Shown here: in pieces, positions 26,301 to 33,294 of the stretch
Layout of the letters: the number at the start of each line of letters is the position of its first letter
Position numbering within the stretch: the first letter of the stretch is position 1
DNA from: JAPYWM01 sp964489015
GTDB lineage: Bacteria > Bacteroidota > Bacteroidia > SpSt-205
DNA length: 42,001 nt
NCBI GenBank assembly: GCA_964489015.1
Contig: CAZAXD010000018.1
Coordinates: 1-42,001, forward strand
Direction: 5' to 3'
Notes under the pieces: model-generated
What the model was told of the DNA's origin: nothing
What the model saw: only the letters and a program-made list of their open reading frames with translations
The model's database searches: none
Position numbers and translations under genes: made by a program

Positions 26301-26565
26301 GCAGCGCTTCGCTTTGGCGTGGGTTTGCATGGTGAGATTCGCCCCACACTACGATCGATTCGTGGGGCGAAAGCGTCTGAAGATCACTCCATAAGCGAGT
26401 CGCTGCTTCTCGGTGTGGTGTCAAGATAAGCGCAGTACGGGCCGGGCTTTGCTGAAAAGCTGCCGCCAGGAAGGCGCTAATCCCGCTGCCGCTCAGGCCG
26501 CTTATCCAAGGCGGGGACGCTGCCTTCTGTACCTGGGCCCATAGCTTCTCAAAGGGTTCGAGCAT
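23383..26565 (-). CDS. mfd: Transcription-repair coupling factor Mfd
   Basis: About 1060 residues. The order is a degenerate UvrB-like N-terminus, the RNA polymerase interaction domain (NVGDYVVHKRYGIARFGGL), the RecG-like translocase with GDVGFGKTEVAIRAAF and DEEHRFGVLDKE, and a C-terminal TRCF domain. Mfd removes stalled RNA polymerase and recruits UvrA. Two ATGs are possible, 26565 and 26571; the second lies only 2 bases after an imperfect TTACTTTG box, so 26565 is slightly favoured. It is divergent from the ceramidase-like gene. Confidence 0.95.
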   Translation of the reverse strand: MLEPFEKLWAQVQKAASPPWISGLSGSGISAFLAAAFQQSPARTALILTPHREAATRLWSDLQTLSPHESIVVWGESHHANPRQSEALLLEHSAILARLSRQEPLWILTYPQAFVEKLPAVTSWAQHLLRLEANADLGRAFLIEFLDMLGFLEVDTVEGPGQYAKRGAVVDIFSFAHVYPVRVRFEGDKIVRLQRFDLETQISAESVPTYYLLPSPAQLEANATLVDYLPTQSLVFVWEGLGFRGALERLGEPAAQAAFDALLLRAIELGPMPARPNAPTLSYTTLPQPSFPHDLGLLKKHLEELPITTLYLFVENEKQQVRLKRLIDALALPYQVEWRQGKLAEGFYDPQSHTAFYTDHQIFKRFYQPADHRQFRRHAALVLKDLQTLNVGDYVVHKRYGIARFGGLVQVPHTQPPQEAVRLFFADEAILYVPTYQLSEMAPYRSASDTPPKLSRLGSTEWQRTTERIRREVQQIALDLVQLYAQRKALPGYAYSADTLAQMEMEASFPYEETPDQLQAIAEVKRDLEAPHPMDRLVCGDVGFGKTEVAIRAAFKVVQEGRQVAFLVPTTVLAMQHYQTLRERLEPYAVRLASLSRLQTAKNQREILARLEAGELDIVIGTHRLLSEDVRFKDLGLLIIDEEHRFGVLDKEKLRARWPLVDTLALSATPIPRTLQMSLAGLRDVSLITTPPRGRLPVQTRIAAFSWELVQEALARELARNGQAYFVHHAISELPRIADKLRTLLPEAEVSFVHAQMPARTIEAILTAFLARQIDILVSTHIVESGLDVPHANTMIVYPAHRFGLSDLHQLRGRVGRRDQQAHCYFLVPSLHHLSSDALRRLEALEEFNDLGAGFQIALRDLEIRGAGDLFGRQQSGFIHAVGYDYYQEILEEAIATIKADLQLETVPVRKQPRCTVEADWPAQIPAEWIPYPATRLEIYRRLSATENEAALQAILRELQDRFGSLPEAVLTLADVLRLRWLGDKLGVSAIRAQRKGLQLSLPPDTPLQPLLQALHQLNYSFHLSSEKSTLDVELRPVAHAKETLALLEMLSKHLLPTVA

Positions 26566-26573
26566 ACCCATTG

Positions 26574-26581
26574 CAAAGTAA
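26574..26581 (-). promoter_or_regulatory. Imperfect promoter -7 box TTACTTTG for mfd
   Basis: The minus strand reads TTACTTTG, differing from TAnnTTTG only at the second base. It is 2 or 8 bases before the two possible mfd starts. Confidence 0.45.
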
Positions 26582-26597
26582 ATAACGCTTTTTGTGG

Positions 26598-26605
26598 TAG
26601 CTTTG
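26598..26605 (+). promoter_or_regulatory. Promoter -7 box TAGCTTTG for the ceramidase-like gene
   Basis: TAGCTTTG is followed by AGCCG and the ATG at 26611. Only 16 bases separate it from the mfd box on the other strand. Confidence 0.7.
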
Positions 26606-26610
26606 AGCCG

Positions 26611-28233
26611 ATGTGGCAAGTGGGTGCAGCTCGGGTGGAGATGACGTATTTTGAGCCCGGCATTGGCCTCATGGGCTGGGGTAGTAGCCGGCACGTAGCG
26701 TATAACGTCGAGTCCCCGCTGTATGCGAGGGCGTTTGTCTTAGCAGTATCAGAAGGGGAGCCCTTTGTGTGGGTGCTTGTGGATCAGTGCTTTGTCAGCG
26801 TAGCGATGTATCAAGAAGTACATCGGCGCTTACGGGGGCGAATCCCGGGCCTAGCGTGGCCGCGTCTGATGATTACAGCCAATCACACTCATGCGGCACC
26901 CGCAGGGTATTCTTATCACTTGCTTTATCACATCAATACACCGGGATTTCATCGAGGGGTATTTGAGCAGGTAGTGGGTAGCATCGTCGAGGCTGTCGAA
27001 AAAGCTTACCAACATCGTCAACCGTCTGAGCTCTACTACGCCGAAGAGGCCTTTCCTCCGCATGTCCCCGTAGCGTTCAACCGGGCTATGCCCGCCTTCT
27101 TAAAAAATAAGAACGTTCCCTCAGACCTGGCCGACCATCCGGAGCTGGCCGTAGACCGCACAGCCTATCAGATTACGATTCAGCCCTCTGGCGACTTCAT
27201 AAACTGGTTCGGTACGCATACGACGACGATACAGGAAACGAATCTGTGTATCTCTTCTGACCACAAGGGCTATGCTGGAGAGCTCTGTGAGCGTGGATCG
27301 TCTCGCGTAGCGGCCTTTGCGCAGACTACGGCAGGTGACGTTACGCCGAATCACTACGCTTTTCCGGGAATAAAGGTGCGTCGCGGTCCCACGCCGAATC
27401 CCTTTGAGAACCGCCGGCTAGTTGGGCGTTATCAGGCAGAGATGGCTCAGCAGCTAGCTGAGCGTCGCACGCTCTCTCTCAAGCCCGTGCTGCGCTCCTG
27501 GGCTAGCTGGGTGGACTTTTCAGCGATAACGGTAGGGGAGCCTTTCACGAGGGGCCGAGGCCAGGGCCGGACAGGGCCTGGCGCCATAGGACCGGCTTTT
27601 ATCGGCGGAACTGCAGAAGGGGGCGGCATCCCGGCGGAATGGGTGCGGCTCATTAGTACCTTAGCGCGGATTCGGGGACTGATCGACCCTGCCGTTCATG
27701 GTAACAAGCCGCTTCTCATAGAAAGTGTCTCTAAACGCATCTTCGGAACTCGCCGGTGGGATACCCTGCCCTTGCCGCCTATGGACCCAGCCATTCGATA
27801 TCTGCAGTGGATCGCTAGACAGCGGGGCAAGTACGTGCCCTTGCCGCTTACGCCCCAAGTCCTGCCTGTACACATCTGGCAGCTAGATGCGGTGGGGCTT
27901 ATTAGCTTGCCCTTCGAACCCACGACGCAGGCAGGCTTTTACATCAAACAGCGCTTAGCGCCTCAGCTCTCAGCATTAGGCGTACGACATTTGATCGTCC
28001 AGGGGTATACTAATGGGTACGCTGGCTATCTGACGACCTTCGAGGAGTATCAGTATCAGCGCTATGAGGGTGGACATAGCCACTTTGGAAAGTTTCAGCT
28101 AGCGGCCGTAGAGAGCGTACTGAGTGGGCTTTTAGATGGCTCTTGGCAAGGCGTACCAGAGCCGCCCTACCTCTCACCTGACCAGGCTGAAAAGGTTCTT
28201 TTCACCTATGAGGTGGCTCGCCGTATTCAGTAG
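26611..28233 (+). CDS. Neutral/alkaline ceramidase-like protein, nucleophile position Thr
   Basis: The product is 540 residues. It matches the neutral ceramidase N-terminal domain. Zinc-site sequence NHTHAAPAG lies at 91-99, a second histidine is in GTHTT near 203, and AGDVTPN lies at 241-247. In characterised ceramidases the last motif is GDVSPN and its serine is catalytic. Here that residue is Thr245. There is also no signal peptide, because the start is fixed by a promoter box 5 bases upstream and conserved sequence begins at residue 4. It may be a divergent amidase or an inactive paralogue. It overlaps the PorE-like gene by 26 bases. Confidence 0.83.
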   Translation: MWQVGAARVEMTYFEPGIGLMGWGSSRHVAYNVESPLYARAFVLAVSEGEPFVWVLVDQCFVSVAMYQEVHRRLRGRIPGLAWPRLMITANHTHAAPAGYSYHLLYHINTPGFHRGVFEQVVGSIVEAVEKAYQHRQPSELYYAEEAFPPHVPVAFNRAMPAFLKNKNVPSDLADHPELAVDRTAYQITIQPSGDFINWFGTHTTTIQETNLCISSDHKGYAGELCERGSSRVAAFAQTTAGDVTPNHYAFPGIKVRRGPTPNPFENRRLVGRYQAEMAQQLAERRTLSLKPVLRSWASWVDFSAITVGEPFTRGRGQGRTGPGAIGPAFIGGTAEGGGIPAEWVRLISTLARIRGLIDPAVHGNKPLLIESVSKRIFGTRRWDTLPLPPMDPAIRYLQWIARQRGKYVPLPLTPQVLPVHIWQLDAVGLISLPFEPTTQAGFYIKQRLAPQLSALGVRHLIVQGYTNGYAGYLTTFEEYQYQRYEGGHSHFGKFQLAAVESVLSGLLDGSWQGVPEPPYLSPDQAEKVLFTYEVARRIQ

Positions 28234-30091
28234 TTTGGCGCTGAGTCAGGTTATCGTGCAAAGCCGAGCCTATGGAGGTAGCATGGCGGATGTACTAGTT
28301 CGGGCTTTGGCTGATCCGAATGGCTACCTGCTCGCTGGTCATACCCGTTCTAAAGACGGCCTCCTGGCAAGAAAAGGGTATGACGCCGACTTTTGGGTAA
28401 TCAGGGTTGACCAGCTAGGAAACCTCGTTTGGCAGGCTGTCTACGGCACAGAGGGAGATGACGAGCTGACCGATGTCTGCCGTTTACCGGATGGGAGCCT
28501 GCTCGTGGTGGGGTGGACGGATGGGCGCAGCGTCTCGCATGGCAAGCGCGATGCTTTCATCGTGCGGGCGGATCCGCTTGGTCAGCGCTTGTGGCAGCAA
28601 GCACTAGGCGGTTCTGCGAATGATGTCGCCCTAGGCGTTGCGCTAATCGATAGTGTCTGGTGGGTAGTAGGCCAGGCAGGGGGCTACGATAGCGTAGCGG
28701 CGCCTCGGCATCAAGGTGGATTAGATGGGTGGCTCCTTCGCCTAAGCTGGGAGGGCCAGCTACTTAGTGCGCACACCTACGGCGGCAGCAAAAACGAATA
28801 CCTGCGCCTGATTATACCCTTCTCACCGGATACGATCTGGCTGGTAGGAGCCTCGGACTCGCCTGATGGGGATATTGCGAATCCGCTTGGCAAGATGGAC
28901 ATATGGGTCGTCGAAGTGGACAAAACAGGGCGGTTTCGTCGCAGCTGGAATATTGGCGGCTCCGATTTTGAGGAGCCCTACAGCTGGACCCGTTCACCGG
29001 AGGGGGAGGTGTGGGTAGCGGGCACGAGCTTTTCCCCCGCACTATCGGCAGCGGGTCGAGCGGATGGGGTCGTATGGCGCATTGACCCAGAGGGTTTAGC
29101 CCAGGTTGCCTGGCAAGGCGGGGGTAGCGGCGACGAGGGGCTTAACTTTTTACATCGGTTGCCAGATGGAGACTGGCTCTTAGCCGGTATGACTAGCTCG
29201 CGGGATGGACTCATCCCTAGACTCGCTGGGCTCTATGATGGATGGGCTGCTCGGTGGAGCCCGGGGCCAGACTCGCTTATTTTTTCTGTGACCTTCGGTG
29301 GAAAGGATGTGGATAGGTGGGAAGCGGTCTATCCCCTATCCAGCGGCGTTTATGTGAGCTGGGGCACTACAGTTTCCACAGGGGAGGCCTTGGGAGGCAT
29401 CCGGACCTATGGGAATGCTGATTTCTGGGGCCTCTGGTGGAAGCCCGATACCATACCCCTCCCGCAGCCTCTCGCCTTGGAGAGTCCTACCTGGCTCACG
29501 GGCTACCTGCATCTGGCGGGGCCCCCTAAAGGACCTGCTGTGATCCTAATCAAAACGCCAGAGGGGCTTTTGTTAGACAGCCTGCGGATAGATCGGCCAG
29601 GTTTCTTTCAATGGCAGGTCCCCGATACATTGCAGAGTCTACGCCTAAGTCTGCATAGCCCTGGCTTTCTTTGGAAGGAACTCGCTTGTCGGATCGTCCC
29701 TCACCGCGAAAACCACATAGATATCCGATTAGAACCGGTTCGGTCGGGCGCCCGGGTCCCGCTCTTCTTTGTTTACTTCGACAAGGGGAGCGCTCGCCTG
29801 CGGCCAGAAGCCTATTCCCATTTAGATGACTTTGCGCGCTTCTTACGGGAAAATCCTTCTTGGCGGATAGAGCTAGCCGGCCATACCGATGGTACCAGTA
29901 AACCCGAGTCAGAAATACAGCTTTCACGAGATCGCGCATTAGCGGTGCGGGATTACCTAGTACACAAGGGCTTGCCCCGAGAGCGCTTTCAAATCGTAGG
30001 ATATGGCAAGGCTCGTCCTATTGCTGATAATGACACGCCAGAGGGCCAACAAAAGAATCGTCGGGTAGAGTTTCGGATCCTGGGGTTGTGA
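28208..30091 (+). CDS. Beta-propeller / carboxypeptidase-regulatory-like / OmpA protein (PorE-like)
   Basis: The product is 627 residues. A signal peptide (RWLAVFSSLALSQ) is followed by six or more repeats with GG-D-DA-LVR signatures (about 25-420) forming a beta-propeller, a small carboxypeptidase-regulatory-like fold (about 428-510), and an OmpA-like peptidoglycan-binding domain (about 520-627, with ELAGHTDG and QKNRRVEF). Except for the missing TPR domain, this is the architecture of T9SS protein PorE. The ATG at 28208 was preferred because it starts the signal peptide; it lies inside the ceramidase-like gene. The next genes are porP/sprF and gldJ, so a T9SS role is likely. Confidence 0.82.
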   Translation: MRWLAVFSSLALSQVIVQSRAYGGSMADVLVRALADPNGYLLAGHTRSKDGLLARKGYDADFWVIRVDQLGNLVWQAVYGTEGDDELTDVCRLPDGSLLVVGWTDGRSVSHGKRDAFIVRADPLGQRLWQQALGGSANDVALGVALIDSVWWVVGQAGGYDSVAAPRHQGGLDGWLLRLSWEGQLLSAHTYGGSKNEYLRLIIPFSPDTIWLVGASDSPDGDIANPLGKMDIWVVEVDKTGRFRRSWNIGGSDFEEPYSWTRSPEGEVWVAGTSFSPALSAAGRADGVVWRIDPEGLAQVAWQGGGSGDEGLNFLHRLPDGDWLLAGMTSSRDGLIPRLAGLYDGWAARWSPGPDSLIFSVTFGGKDVDRWEAVYPLSSGVYVSWGTTVSTGEALGGIRTYGNADFWGLWWKPDTIPLPQPLALESPTWLTGYLHLAGPPKGPAVILIKTPEGLLLDSLRIDRPGFFQWQVPDTLQSLRLSLHSPGFLWKELACRIVPHRENHIDIRLEPVRSGARVPLFFVYFDKGSARLRPEAYSHLDDFARFLRENPSWRIELAGHTDGTSKPESEIQLSRDRALAVRDYLVHKGLPRERFQIVGYGKARPIADNDTPEGQQKNRRVEFRILGL

Positions 30092-30117
30092 CCCTCTTGC
30101 ATTTCTGGATTTAGCCT

Positions 30118-30125
30118 TATATTTG
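30118..30125 (+). promoter_or_regulatory. Promoter -7 box TATATTTG for PorP/SprF, with a leader
   Basis: TATATTTG is followed by 20 bases before ATG 30146, giving a predicted leader near 16 bases. A GGAAAG at 30131-30136 lies 9 bases before the start and may act as a ribosome-binding site. This is the exception to the short-spacer rule here. Confidence 0.55.
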
Positions 30126-30145
30126 CTTTCGGAAAGCTGCTTCCT

Positions 30146-31126
30146 ATGCGTAAGGGGTTTATTCTATCCTTAATTGAGCTGGGCGCCTGGAGCTGGGCAC
30201 AAGACCCACAATTCTCACAATTTTTCGCCAATCAGGTCGTACTCTCATCCGCTTTCACCGGTATCACAGATGGCCCTCGGCTGGCCCTGGCGTATCGCAT
30301 GCAGTGGACCGCGATCCCGGGCTATTACCGAACCTTTGCGGCTGCCTACGATCAGCCGATATTTTTTGGGCGGGTTCGCAATGGCTTGGGCTTGTCTTTT
30401 ATCGCCGACCAGGCCGGCGAAGGTAACCTCACGAAGCTCAATGTCCTGCTAAACTACGCCATTCATATTGAGTTGTCTAAATATAGCGCGCTTAGCTTGG
30501 GATTGTCCGGCGGGATCATGCAAGCCAGCATCGACTTTTTCCGGCTTCGCTTTCCTGATCAGATTGATCCCAATGCAGGCTTTGTGTTGCCCACTCGGGA
30601 GTCCAACTTTTTTCAAAACCGGATTCACGAGGATGTCAATGCAGGAGCTCTCTGGTATAATCGATATGCATACGTAGGAACCTCGGTGATGCATATCACC
30701 CAGCCTCAGCAGCGTTTTTACAATGTACCGCTCTCTAATCCGCAGGCTGCTCGCTTGCCAATACGAGCCAATTTCTTTGCGGGGGCCCTCATCCCTATAG
30801 ACCGAAATAAAGAAGGGCGTCAATCTATCGGCCCTGCTATCATGTACCGTATCCAGCAGCCTTTCCAGCAATTAGACGTGGGCTGTTATGTAAACTTGGA
30901 TCCAGTCGTACTGGGGGTCTGGTATCGAAATCAAGACGCCATCATTGGATTAGTGGGACTGCAAAAGGGTATGTTTCAAGTGGGTTACTCGTATGACTAT
31001 ACAATCTCATCGCTGACCAATCGCATTTCTGCAGGGTCTCACGAGGTATCCTTGGTCATACTTTTTGATAAAGAGCGTCGAACCGGTTTTCGTCATCGTC
31101 GTAACTATCCTTGTCCTCGCTTTTGA
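30146..31126 (+). CDS. PorP/SprF-family type IX secretion outer-membrane protein
   Basis: The product is 326 residues. The signal peptide is followed by AQDPQFSQFFANQ, the hallmark N-terminus of mature PorP/SprF proteins, and by a beta-barrel with a conserved GLGLSF strand and an LSLGLSGG segment. PorP/SprF proteins sit in the outer membrane and anchor T9SS substrates or support their secretion. The C-terminus ends in a basic tail. It is followed 22 bases later by gldJ, which has its own promoter box. Confidence 0.9.
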   Translation: MRKGFILSLIELGAWSWAQDPQFSQFFANQVVLSSAFTGITDGPRLALAYRMQWTAIPGYYRTFAAAYDQPIFFGRVRNGLGLSFIADQAGEGNLTKLNVLLNYAIHIELSKYSALSLGLSGGIMQASIDFFRLRFPDQIDPNAGFVLPTRESNFFQNRIHEDVNAGALWYNRYAYVGTSVMHITQPQQRFYNVPLSNPQAARLPIRANFFAGALIPIDRNKEGRQSIGPAIMYRIQQPFQQLDVGCYVNLDPVVLGVWYRNQDAIIGLVGLQKGMFQVGYSYDYTISSLTNRISAGSHEVSLVILFDKERRTGFRHRRNYPCPRF

Positions 31127-31137
31127 ATAAAAACCTA

Positions 31138-31145
31138 TACCTTTG
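31138..31145 (+). promoter_or_regulatory. Promoter -7 box TACCTTTG for gldJ
   Basis: TACCTTTG lies in the 22-base porP-gldJ gap. It is 3 bases before ATG 31149 and 9 before ATG 31155. Confidence 0.6.
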
Positions 31146-31148
31146 CCT

Positions 31149-32342
31149 ATGCTTATGAAAGCACGGTGGATACTTCTCACATTAGGGCTCACCTTTAGCC
31201 TTGTAGGATGTGGTGGACAGGGTGACATTGAGAATCCAGGCTCCACGAGCCGCCTTACGGGGCTCAAGTTTGCCCGGAAAAGTGGTGGGGAAGGCTTTTA
31301 CGTAAAACCTTACCGAGAAATGGAACCGGCCCCTGGCCTTGTCTTTATCGAGGGTGGGACCTTCCACATGGGCGGCACTGAAAAAGACCTCGATTATGAG
31401 CAGAATGCTCGAGTTCGTCAAGTGACTGTGGCTAGCTTCTACATGGATGAAACGGAGGTCCCTAATGTGGAATATAAGCAATTCCTCTTTTATGTGCAAA
31501 AAGATTCGGGTGACCAAAAAGCCCAGCTTCTTTACCCTGATACGAATGTCTGGTTTCGGGAAATGGCTTACAATGACCCTTACGTGCGTTATTACTTCCA
31601 GCACGAAGGCTATCACATGTATCCAGTTGTAGGGGTCAATTGGCATCAAGCGCGGGAATTTGCCGCTTGGCGAACCGCTATCGTCAATAAGCAGCTGTTG
31701 GAAAGGGACCCAGAAGCTATTTTGTACCCAGACTATCGCCTGCCGACAGAAGCTGAATGGGAATATGCGGCTCGGGCGGGTTATGAGCAGGAGCTTTACC
31801 CGTGGGAAGGTCGCAGTTTGCGTGACATGAAGGGGCGCTTCCGACTTAATTTCAAGCGTGGGCGGGGTGACTATGCCGGCCGCTCCAATAAGGGCGGTTC
31901 CCTCCTGTATGAGGGGCTGAACGATGCGTATATGATCCCGGCGCCTGTGAAGGCTTTTTATCCTAATGACTTTGGCCTCTATAACATGGCTGGGAATGTG
32001 GCGGAGTGGACGGAAGATACTTATCGCGTGCTCTCTTACGAAGACGCCGAGGATCTAAACCCCCATCGCCGCAGAGGGCAGGTCGAGCGAGACCCGCTCC
32101 AAGCGGATGATGAATATTATCAAAAGCACAGCCTTTTGTATAGCCCTAAGGCTGCTGCTGGCGAGGGAGGTGGGGCATGGCCTGACCTAGGCGCGGATGC
32201 CGCCAAAGTCTATCGGGGTGGCTCCTGGGCTGATATTGCTTATTACGTGACGTGTGGTGCTCGTCGTTATCTGCACGCTGACTCCAGCGCGGCGACGGTA
32301 GGCTTTCGCTGTGCCATGGTGCGGGTTGGCCGGCCATTCTAA
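31149..32342 (+). CDS. gldJ: GldJ-like T9SS/gliding lipoprotein (formylglycine-generating-enzyme fold)
   Basis: The product is 397 residues. A lipoprotein signal ends at SLVGC. The mature start, SRLTGLKF, and then PGLVFIEGGTFHMGG match GldJ more closely than GldK. The rest is an FGE-sulfatase fold with YMDETEVPNVEYKQFL, YPVVGVNWHQA, RLPTEAEWEYAAR, GLYNMAGNVAEWTED and a terminal VGFRC. GldJ stabilises GldK in the T9SS core and is needed for gliding in Flavobacterium. At under 400 residues it is shorter than Flavobacterium GldJ. ATG 31155 is an alternative start. The GldJ versus GldK/PorK choice is inference. Confidence 0.82.
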   Translation: MLMKARWILLTLGLTFSLVGCGGQGDIENPGSTSRLTGLKFARKSGGEGFYVKPYREMEPAPGLVFIEGGTFHMGGTEKDLDYEQNARVRQVTVASFYMDETEVPNVEYKQFLFYVQKDSGDQKAQLLYPDTNVWFREMAYNDPYVRYYFQHEGYHMYPVVGVNWHQAREFAAWRTAIVNKQLLERDPEAILYPDYRLPTEAEWEYAARAGYEQELYPWEGRSLRDMKGRFRLNFKRGRGDYAGRSNKGGSLLYEGLNDAYMIPAPVKAFYPNDFGLYNMAGNVAEWTEDTYRVLSYEDAEDLNPHRRRGQVERDPLQADDEYYQKHSLLYSPKAAAGEGGGAWPDLGADAAKVYRGGSWADIAYYVTCGARRYLHADSSAATVGFRCAMVRVGRPF

Positions 32343-32370
32343 AAATTATACTTATTCCCTTATCCACCAG

Positions 32371-32407
32371 GAGAGGGGCCTTCCTAAAGGACCCCTCTCT
32401 TTGTTTT
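32371..32407 (+). terminator. Rho-independent terminator after gldJ
   Basis: An 8-bp stem GAGAGGGG/CCCCTCTC plus a 4-bp upper stem CCTT/AAGG with one bulged A and a 4-base loop occupies 32371-32399. It is followed by a T-rich tract at 32400-32407, whose end forms the first base of the next promoter box. Confidence 0.85.
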
Positions 32408-32414
32408 ATATTTG
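32407..32414 (+). promoter_or_regulatory. Promoter -7 box TATATTTG for the SirB1-type gene, leaderless
   Basis: TATATTTG is followed by TCTT and ATG at 32419. It begins in the T tract of the gldJ terminator. Confidence 0.72.
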
Positions 32415-32418
32415 TCTT

Positions 32419-33294
32419 ATGGCGGATACCGATGCATGCCTCAAGGCTCTCCTTGCTTTATTAGATGATCCTGATCCGCGGATTCAAGCCGAAGTCGACA
32501 AAGCCATCCTTGCCTTAGGAGAAGCCGCTATTCCTACCTTGGAAGCGCACTGGCTGCAAACACAGAATCCGCTTGTACGGAGCCGCATTGAAGCCCTGCT
32601 GGAAGATATTACGCTCGATAGCGTGGCGGAGTTTCTCTACACCTGGCGCCAGGAACCGGTGCAGCCGCTCTGGCCGGCCCTCCTTGCCGTTAGCCGCCTT
32701 CACTACCCCAATCTCCAGCGTGACAAGTATACGGCCCTTTACAATCGCCTCGTCCATAAAACGTGGCTCGCCTTTCCCCAAGCCGCTGATCCCATAGAGA
32801 AGCTTTCGGTGATCAACAACTACCTCTTCCATGTGGAGCGGTTTCAAGCCGAGATAACGCGCCCTAAGCACCCGGACTACTACCACATTCACCTCCTCCT
32901 TGAGCGTAGGCGCGGGAACCCCTACAGCTTATCGGTGCTGTATTATCTTGTTGCGCGAGATTTGGACCTCGAAGGCCTTAGCCTAGTCTCCATCCAAGGC
33001 CGGTATCTACTGCGTTATTACGATGGAGATTTACATTTTTATTTGGACCCCTATCAGCAGGGGCGCTTTGTTATGCCAGGCCAGCTCAAGGAGCTTCTCG
33101 AGCGTCTGTCGCTGCCGGTCAATTTAGCCCATTATCCATCGCTTTCCCATCCGTATCTGATACTTTACCTAGTTGCTCACTTAGCGCGAGCCTATGAAGA
33201 AGATGGGCAATCTTCCCCCGCGGCCTTGTATCATGCGCTGCTAGAGCGCCTCAAGGCTCAATTTTCAGGAGGGGGCACCAGGCTGGAGGCATAA
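32419..33294 (+). CDS. SirB1/transglutaminase-like protein
   Basis: The product is 291 residues. After a helical N-terminal half with a HEAT-like segment (LLALLDDPDPRIQAEVDKAI), a SirB1-type transglutaminase-like domain appears around 125-240, with IEKLSVINNYLFHVERF and RRGNPYSLSVLYYLVA. The family's usual catalytic Cys is not evident at the RRGNP site, which fits SirB1 relatives thought to be non-enzymatic. Function is unknown. The ATG at 32419 was chosen because it is 4 bases from a promoter box. Its last 37 bases overlap the purB 3' end on the other strand. Confidence 0.78.
   Translation: MADTDACLKALLALLDDPDPRIQAEVDKAILALGEAAIPTLEAHWLQTQNPLVRSRIEALLEDITLDSVAEFLYTWRQEPVQPLWPALLAVSRLHYPNLQRDKYTALYNRLVHKTWLAFPQAADPIEKLSVINNYLFHVERFQAEITRPKHPDYYHIHLLLERRRGNPYSLSVLYYLVARDLDLEGLSLVSIQGRYLLRYYDGDLHFYLDPYQQGRFVMPGQLKELLERLSLPVNLAHYPSLSHPYLILYLVAHLARAYEEDGQSSPAALYHALLERLKAQFSGGGTRLEA

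Noticed and set aside
26565..26694. Mfd N-terminal extension to 26694
   Set aside because: It would run through the divergent promoter region and into the ceramidase-like gene, and lacks conserved Mfd sequence.
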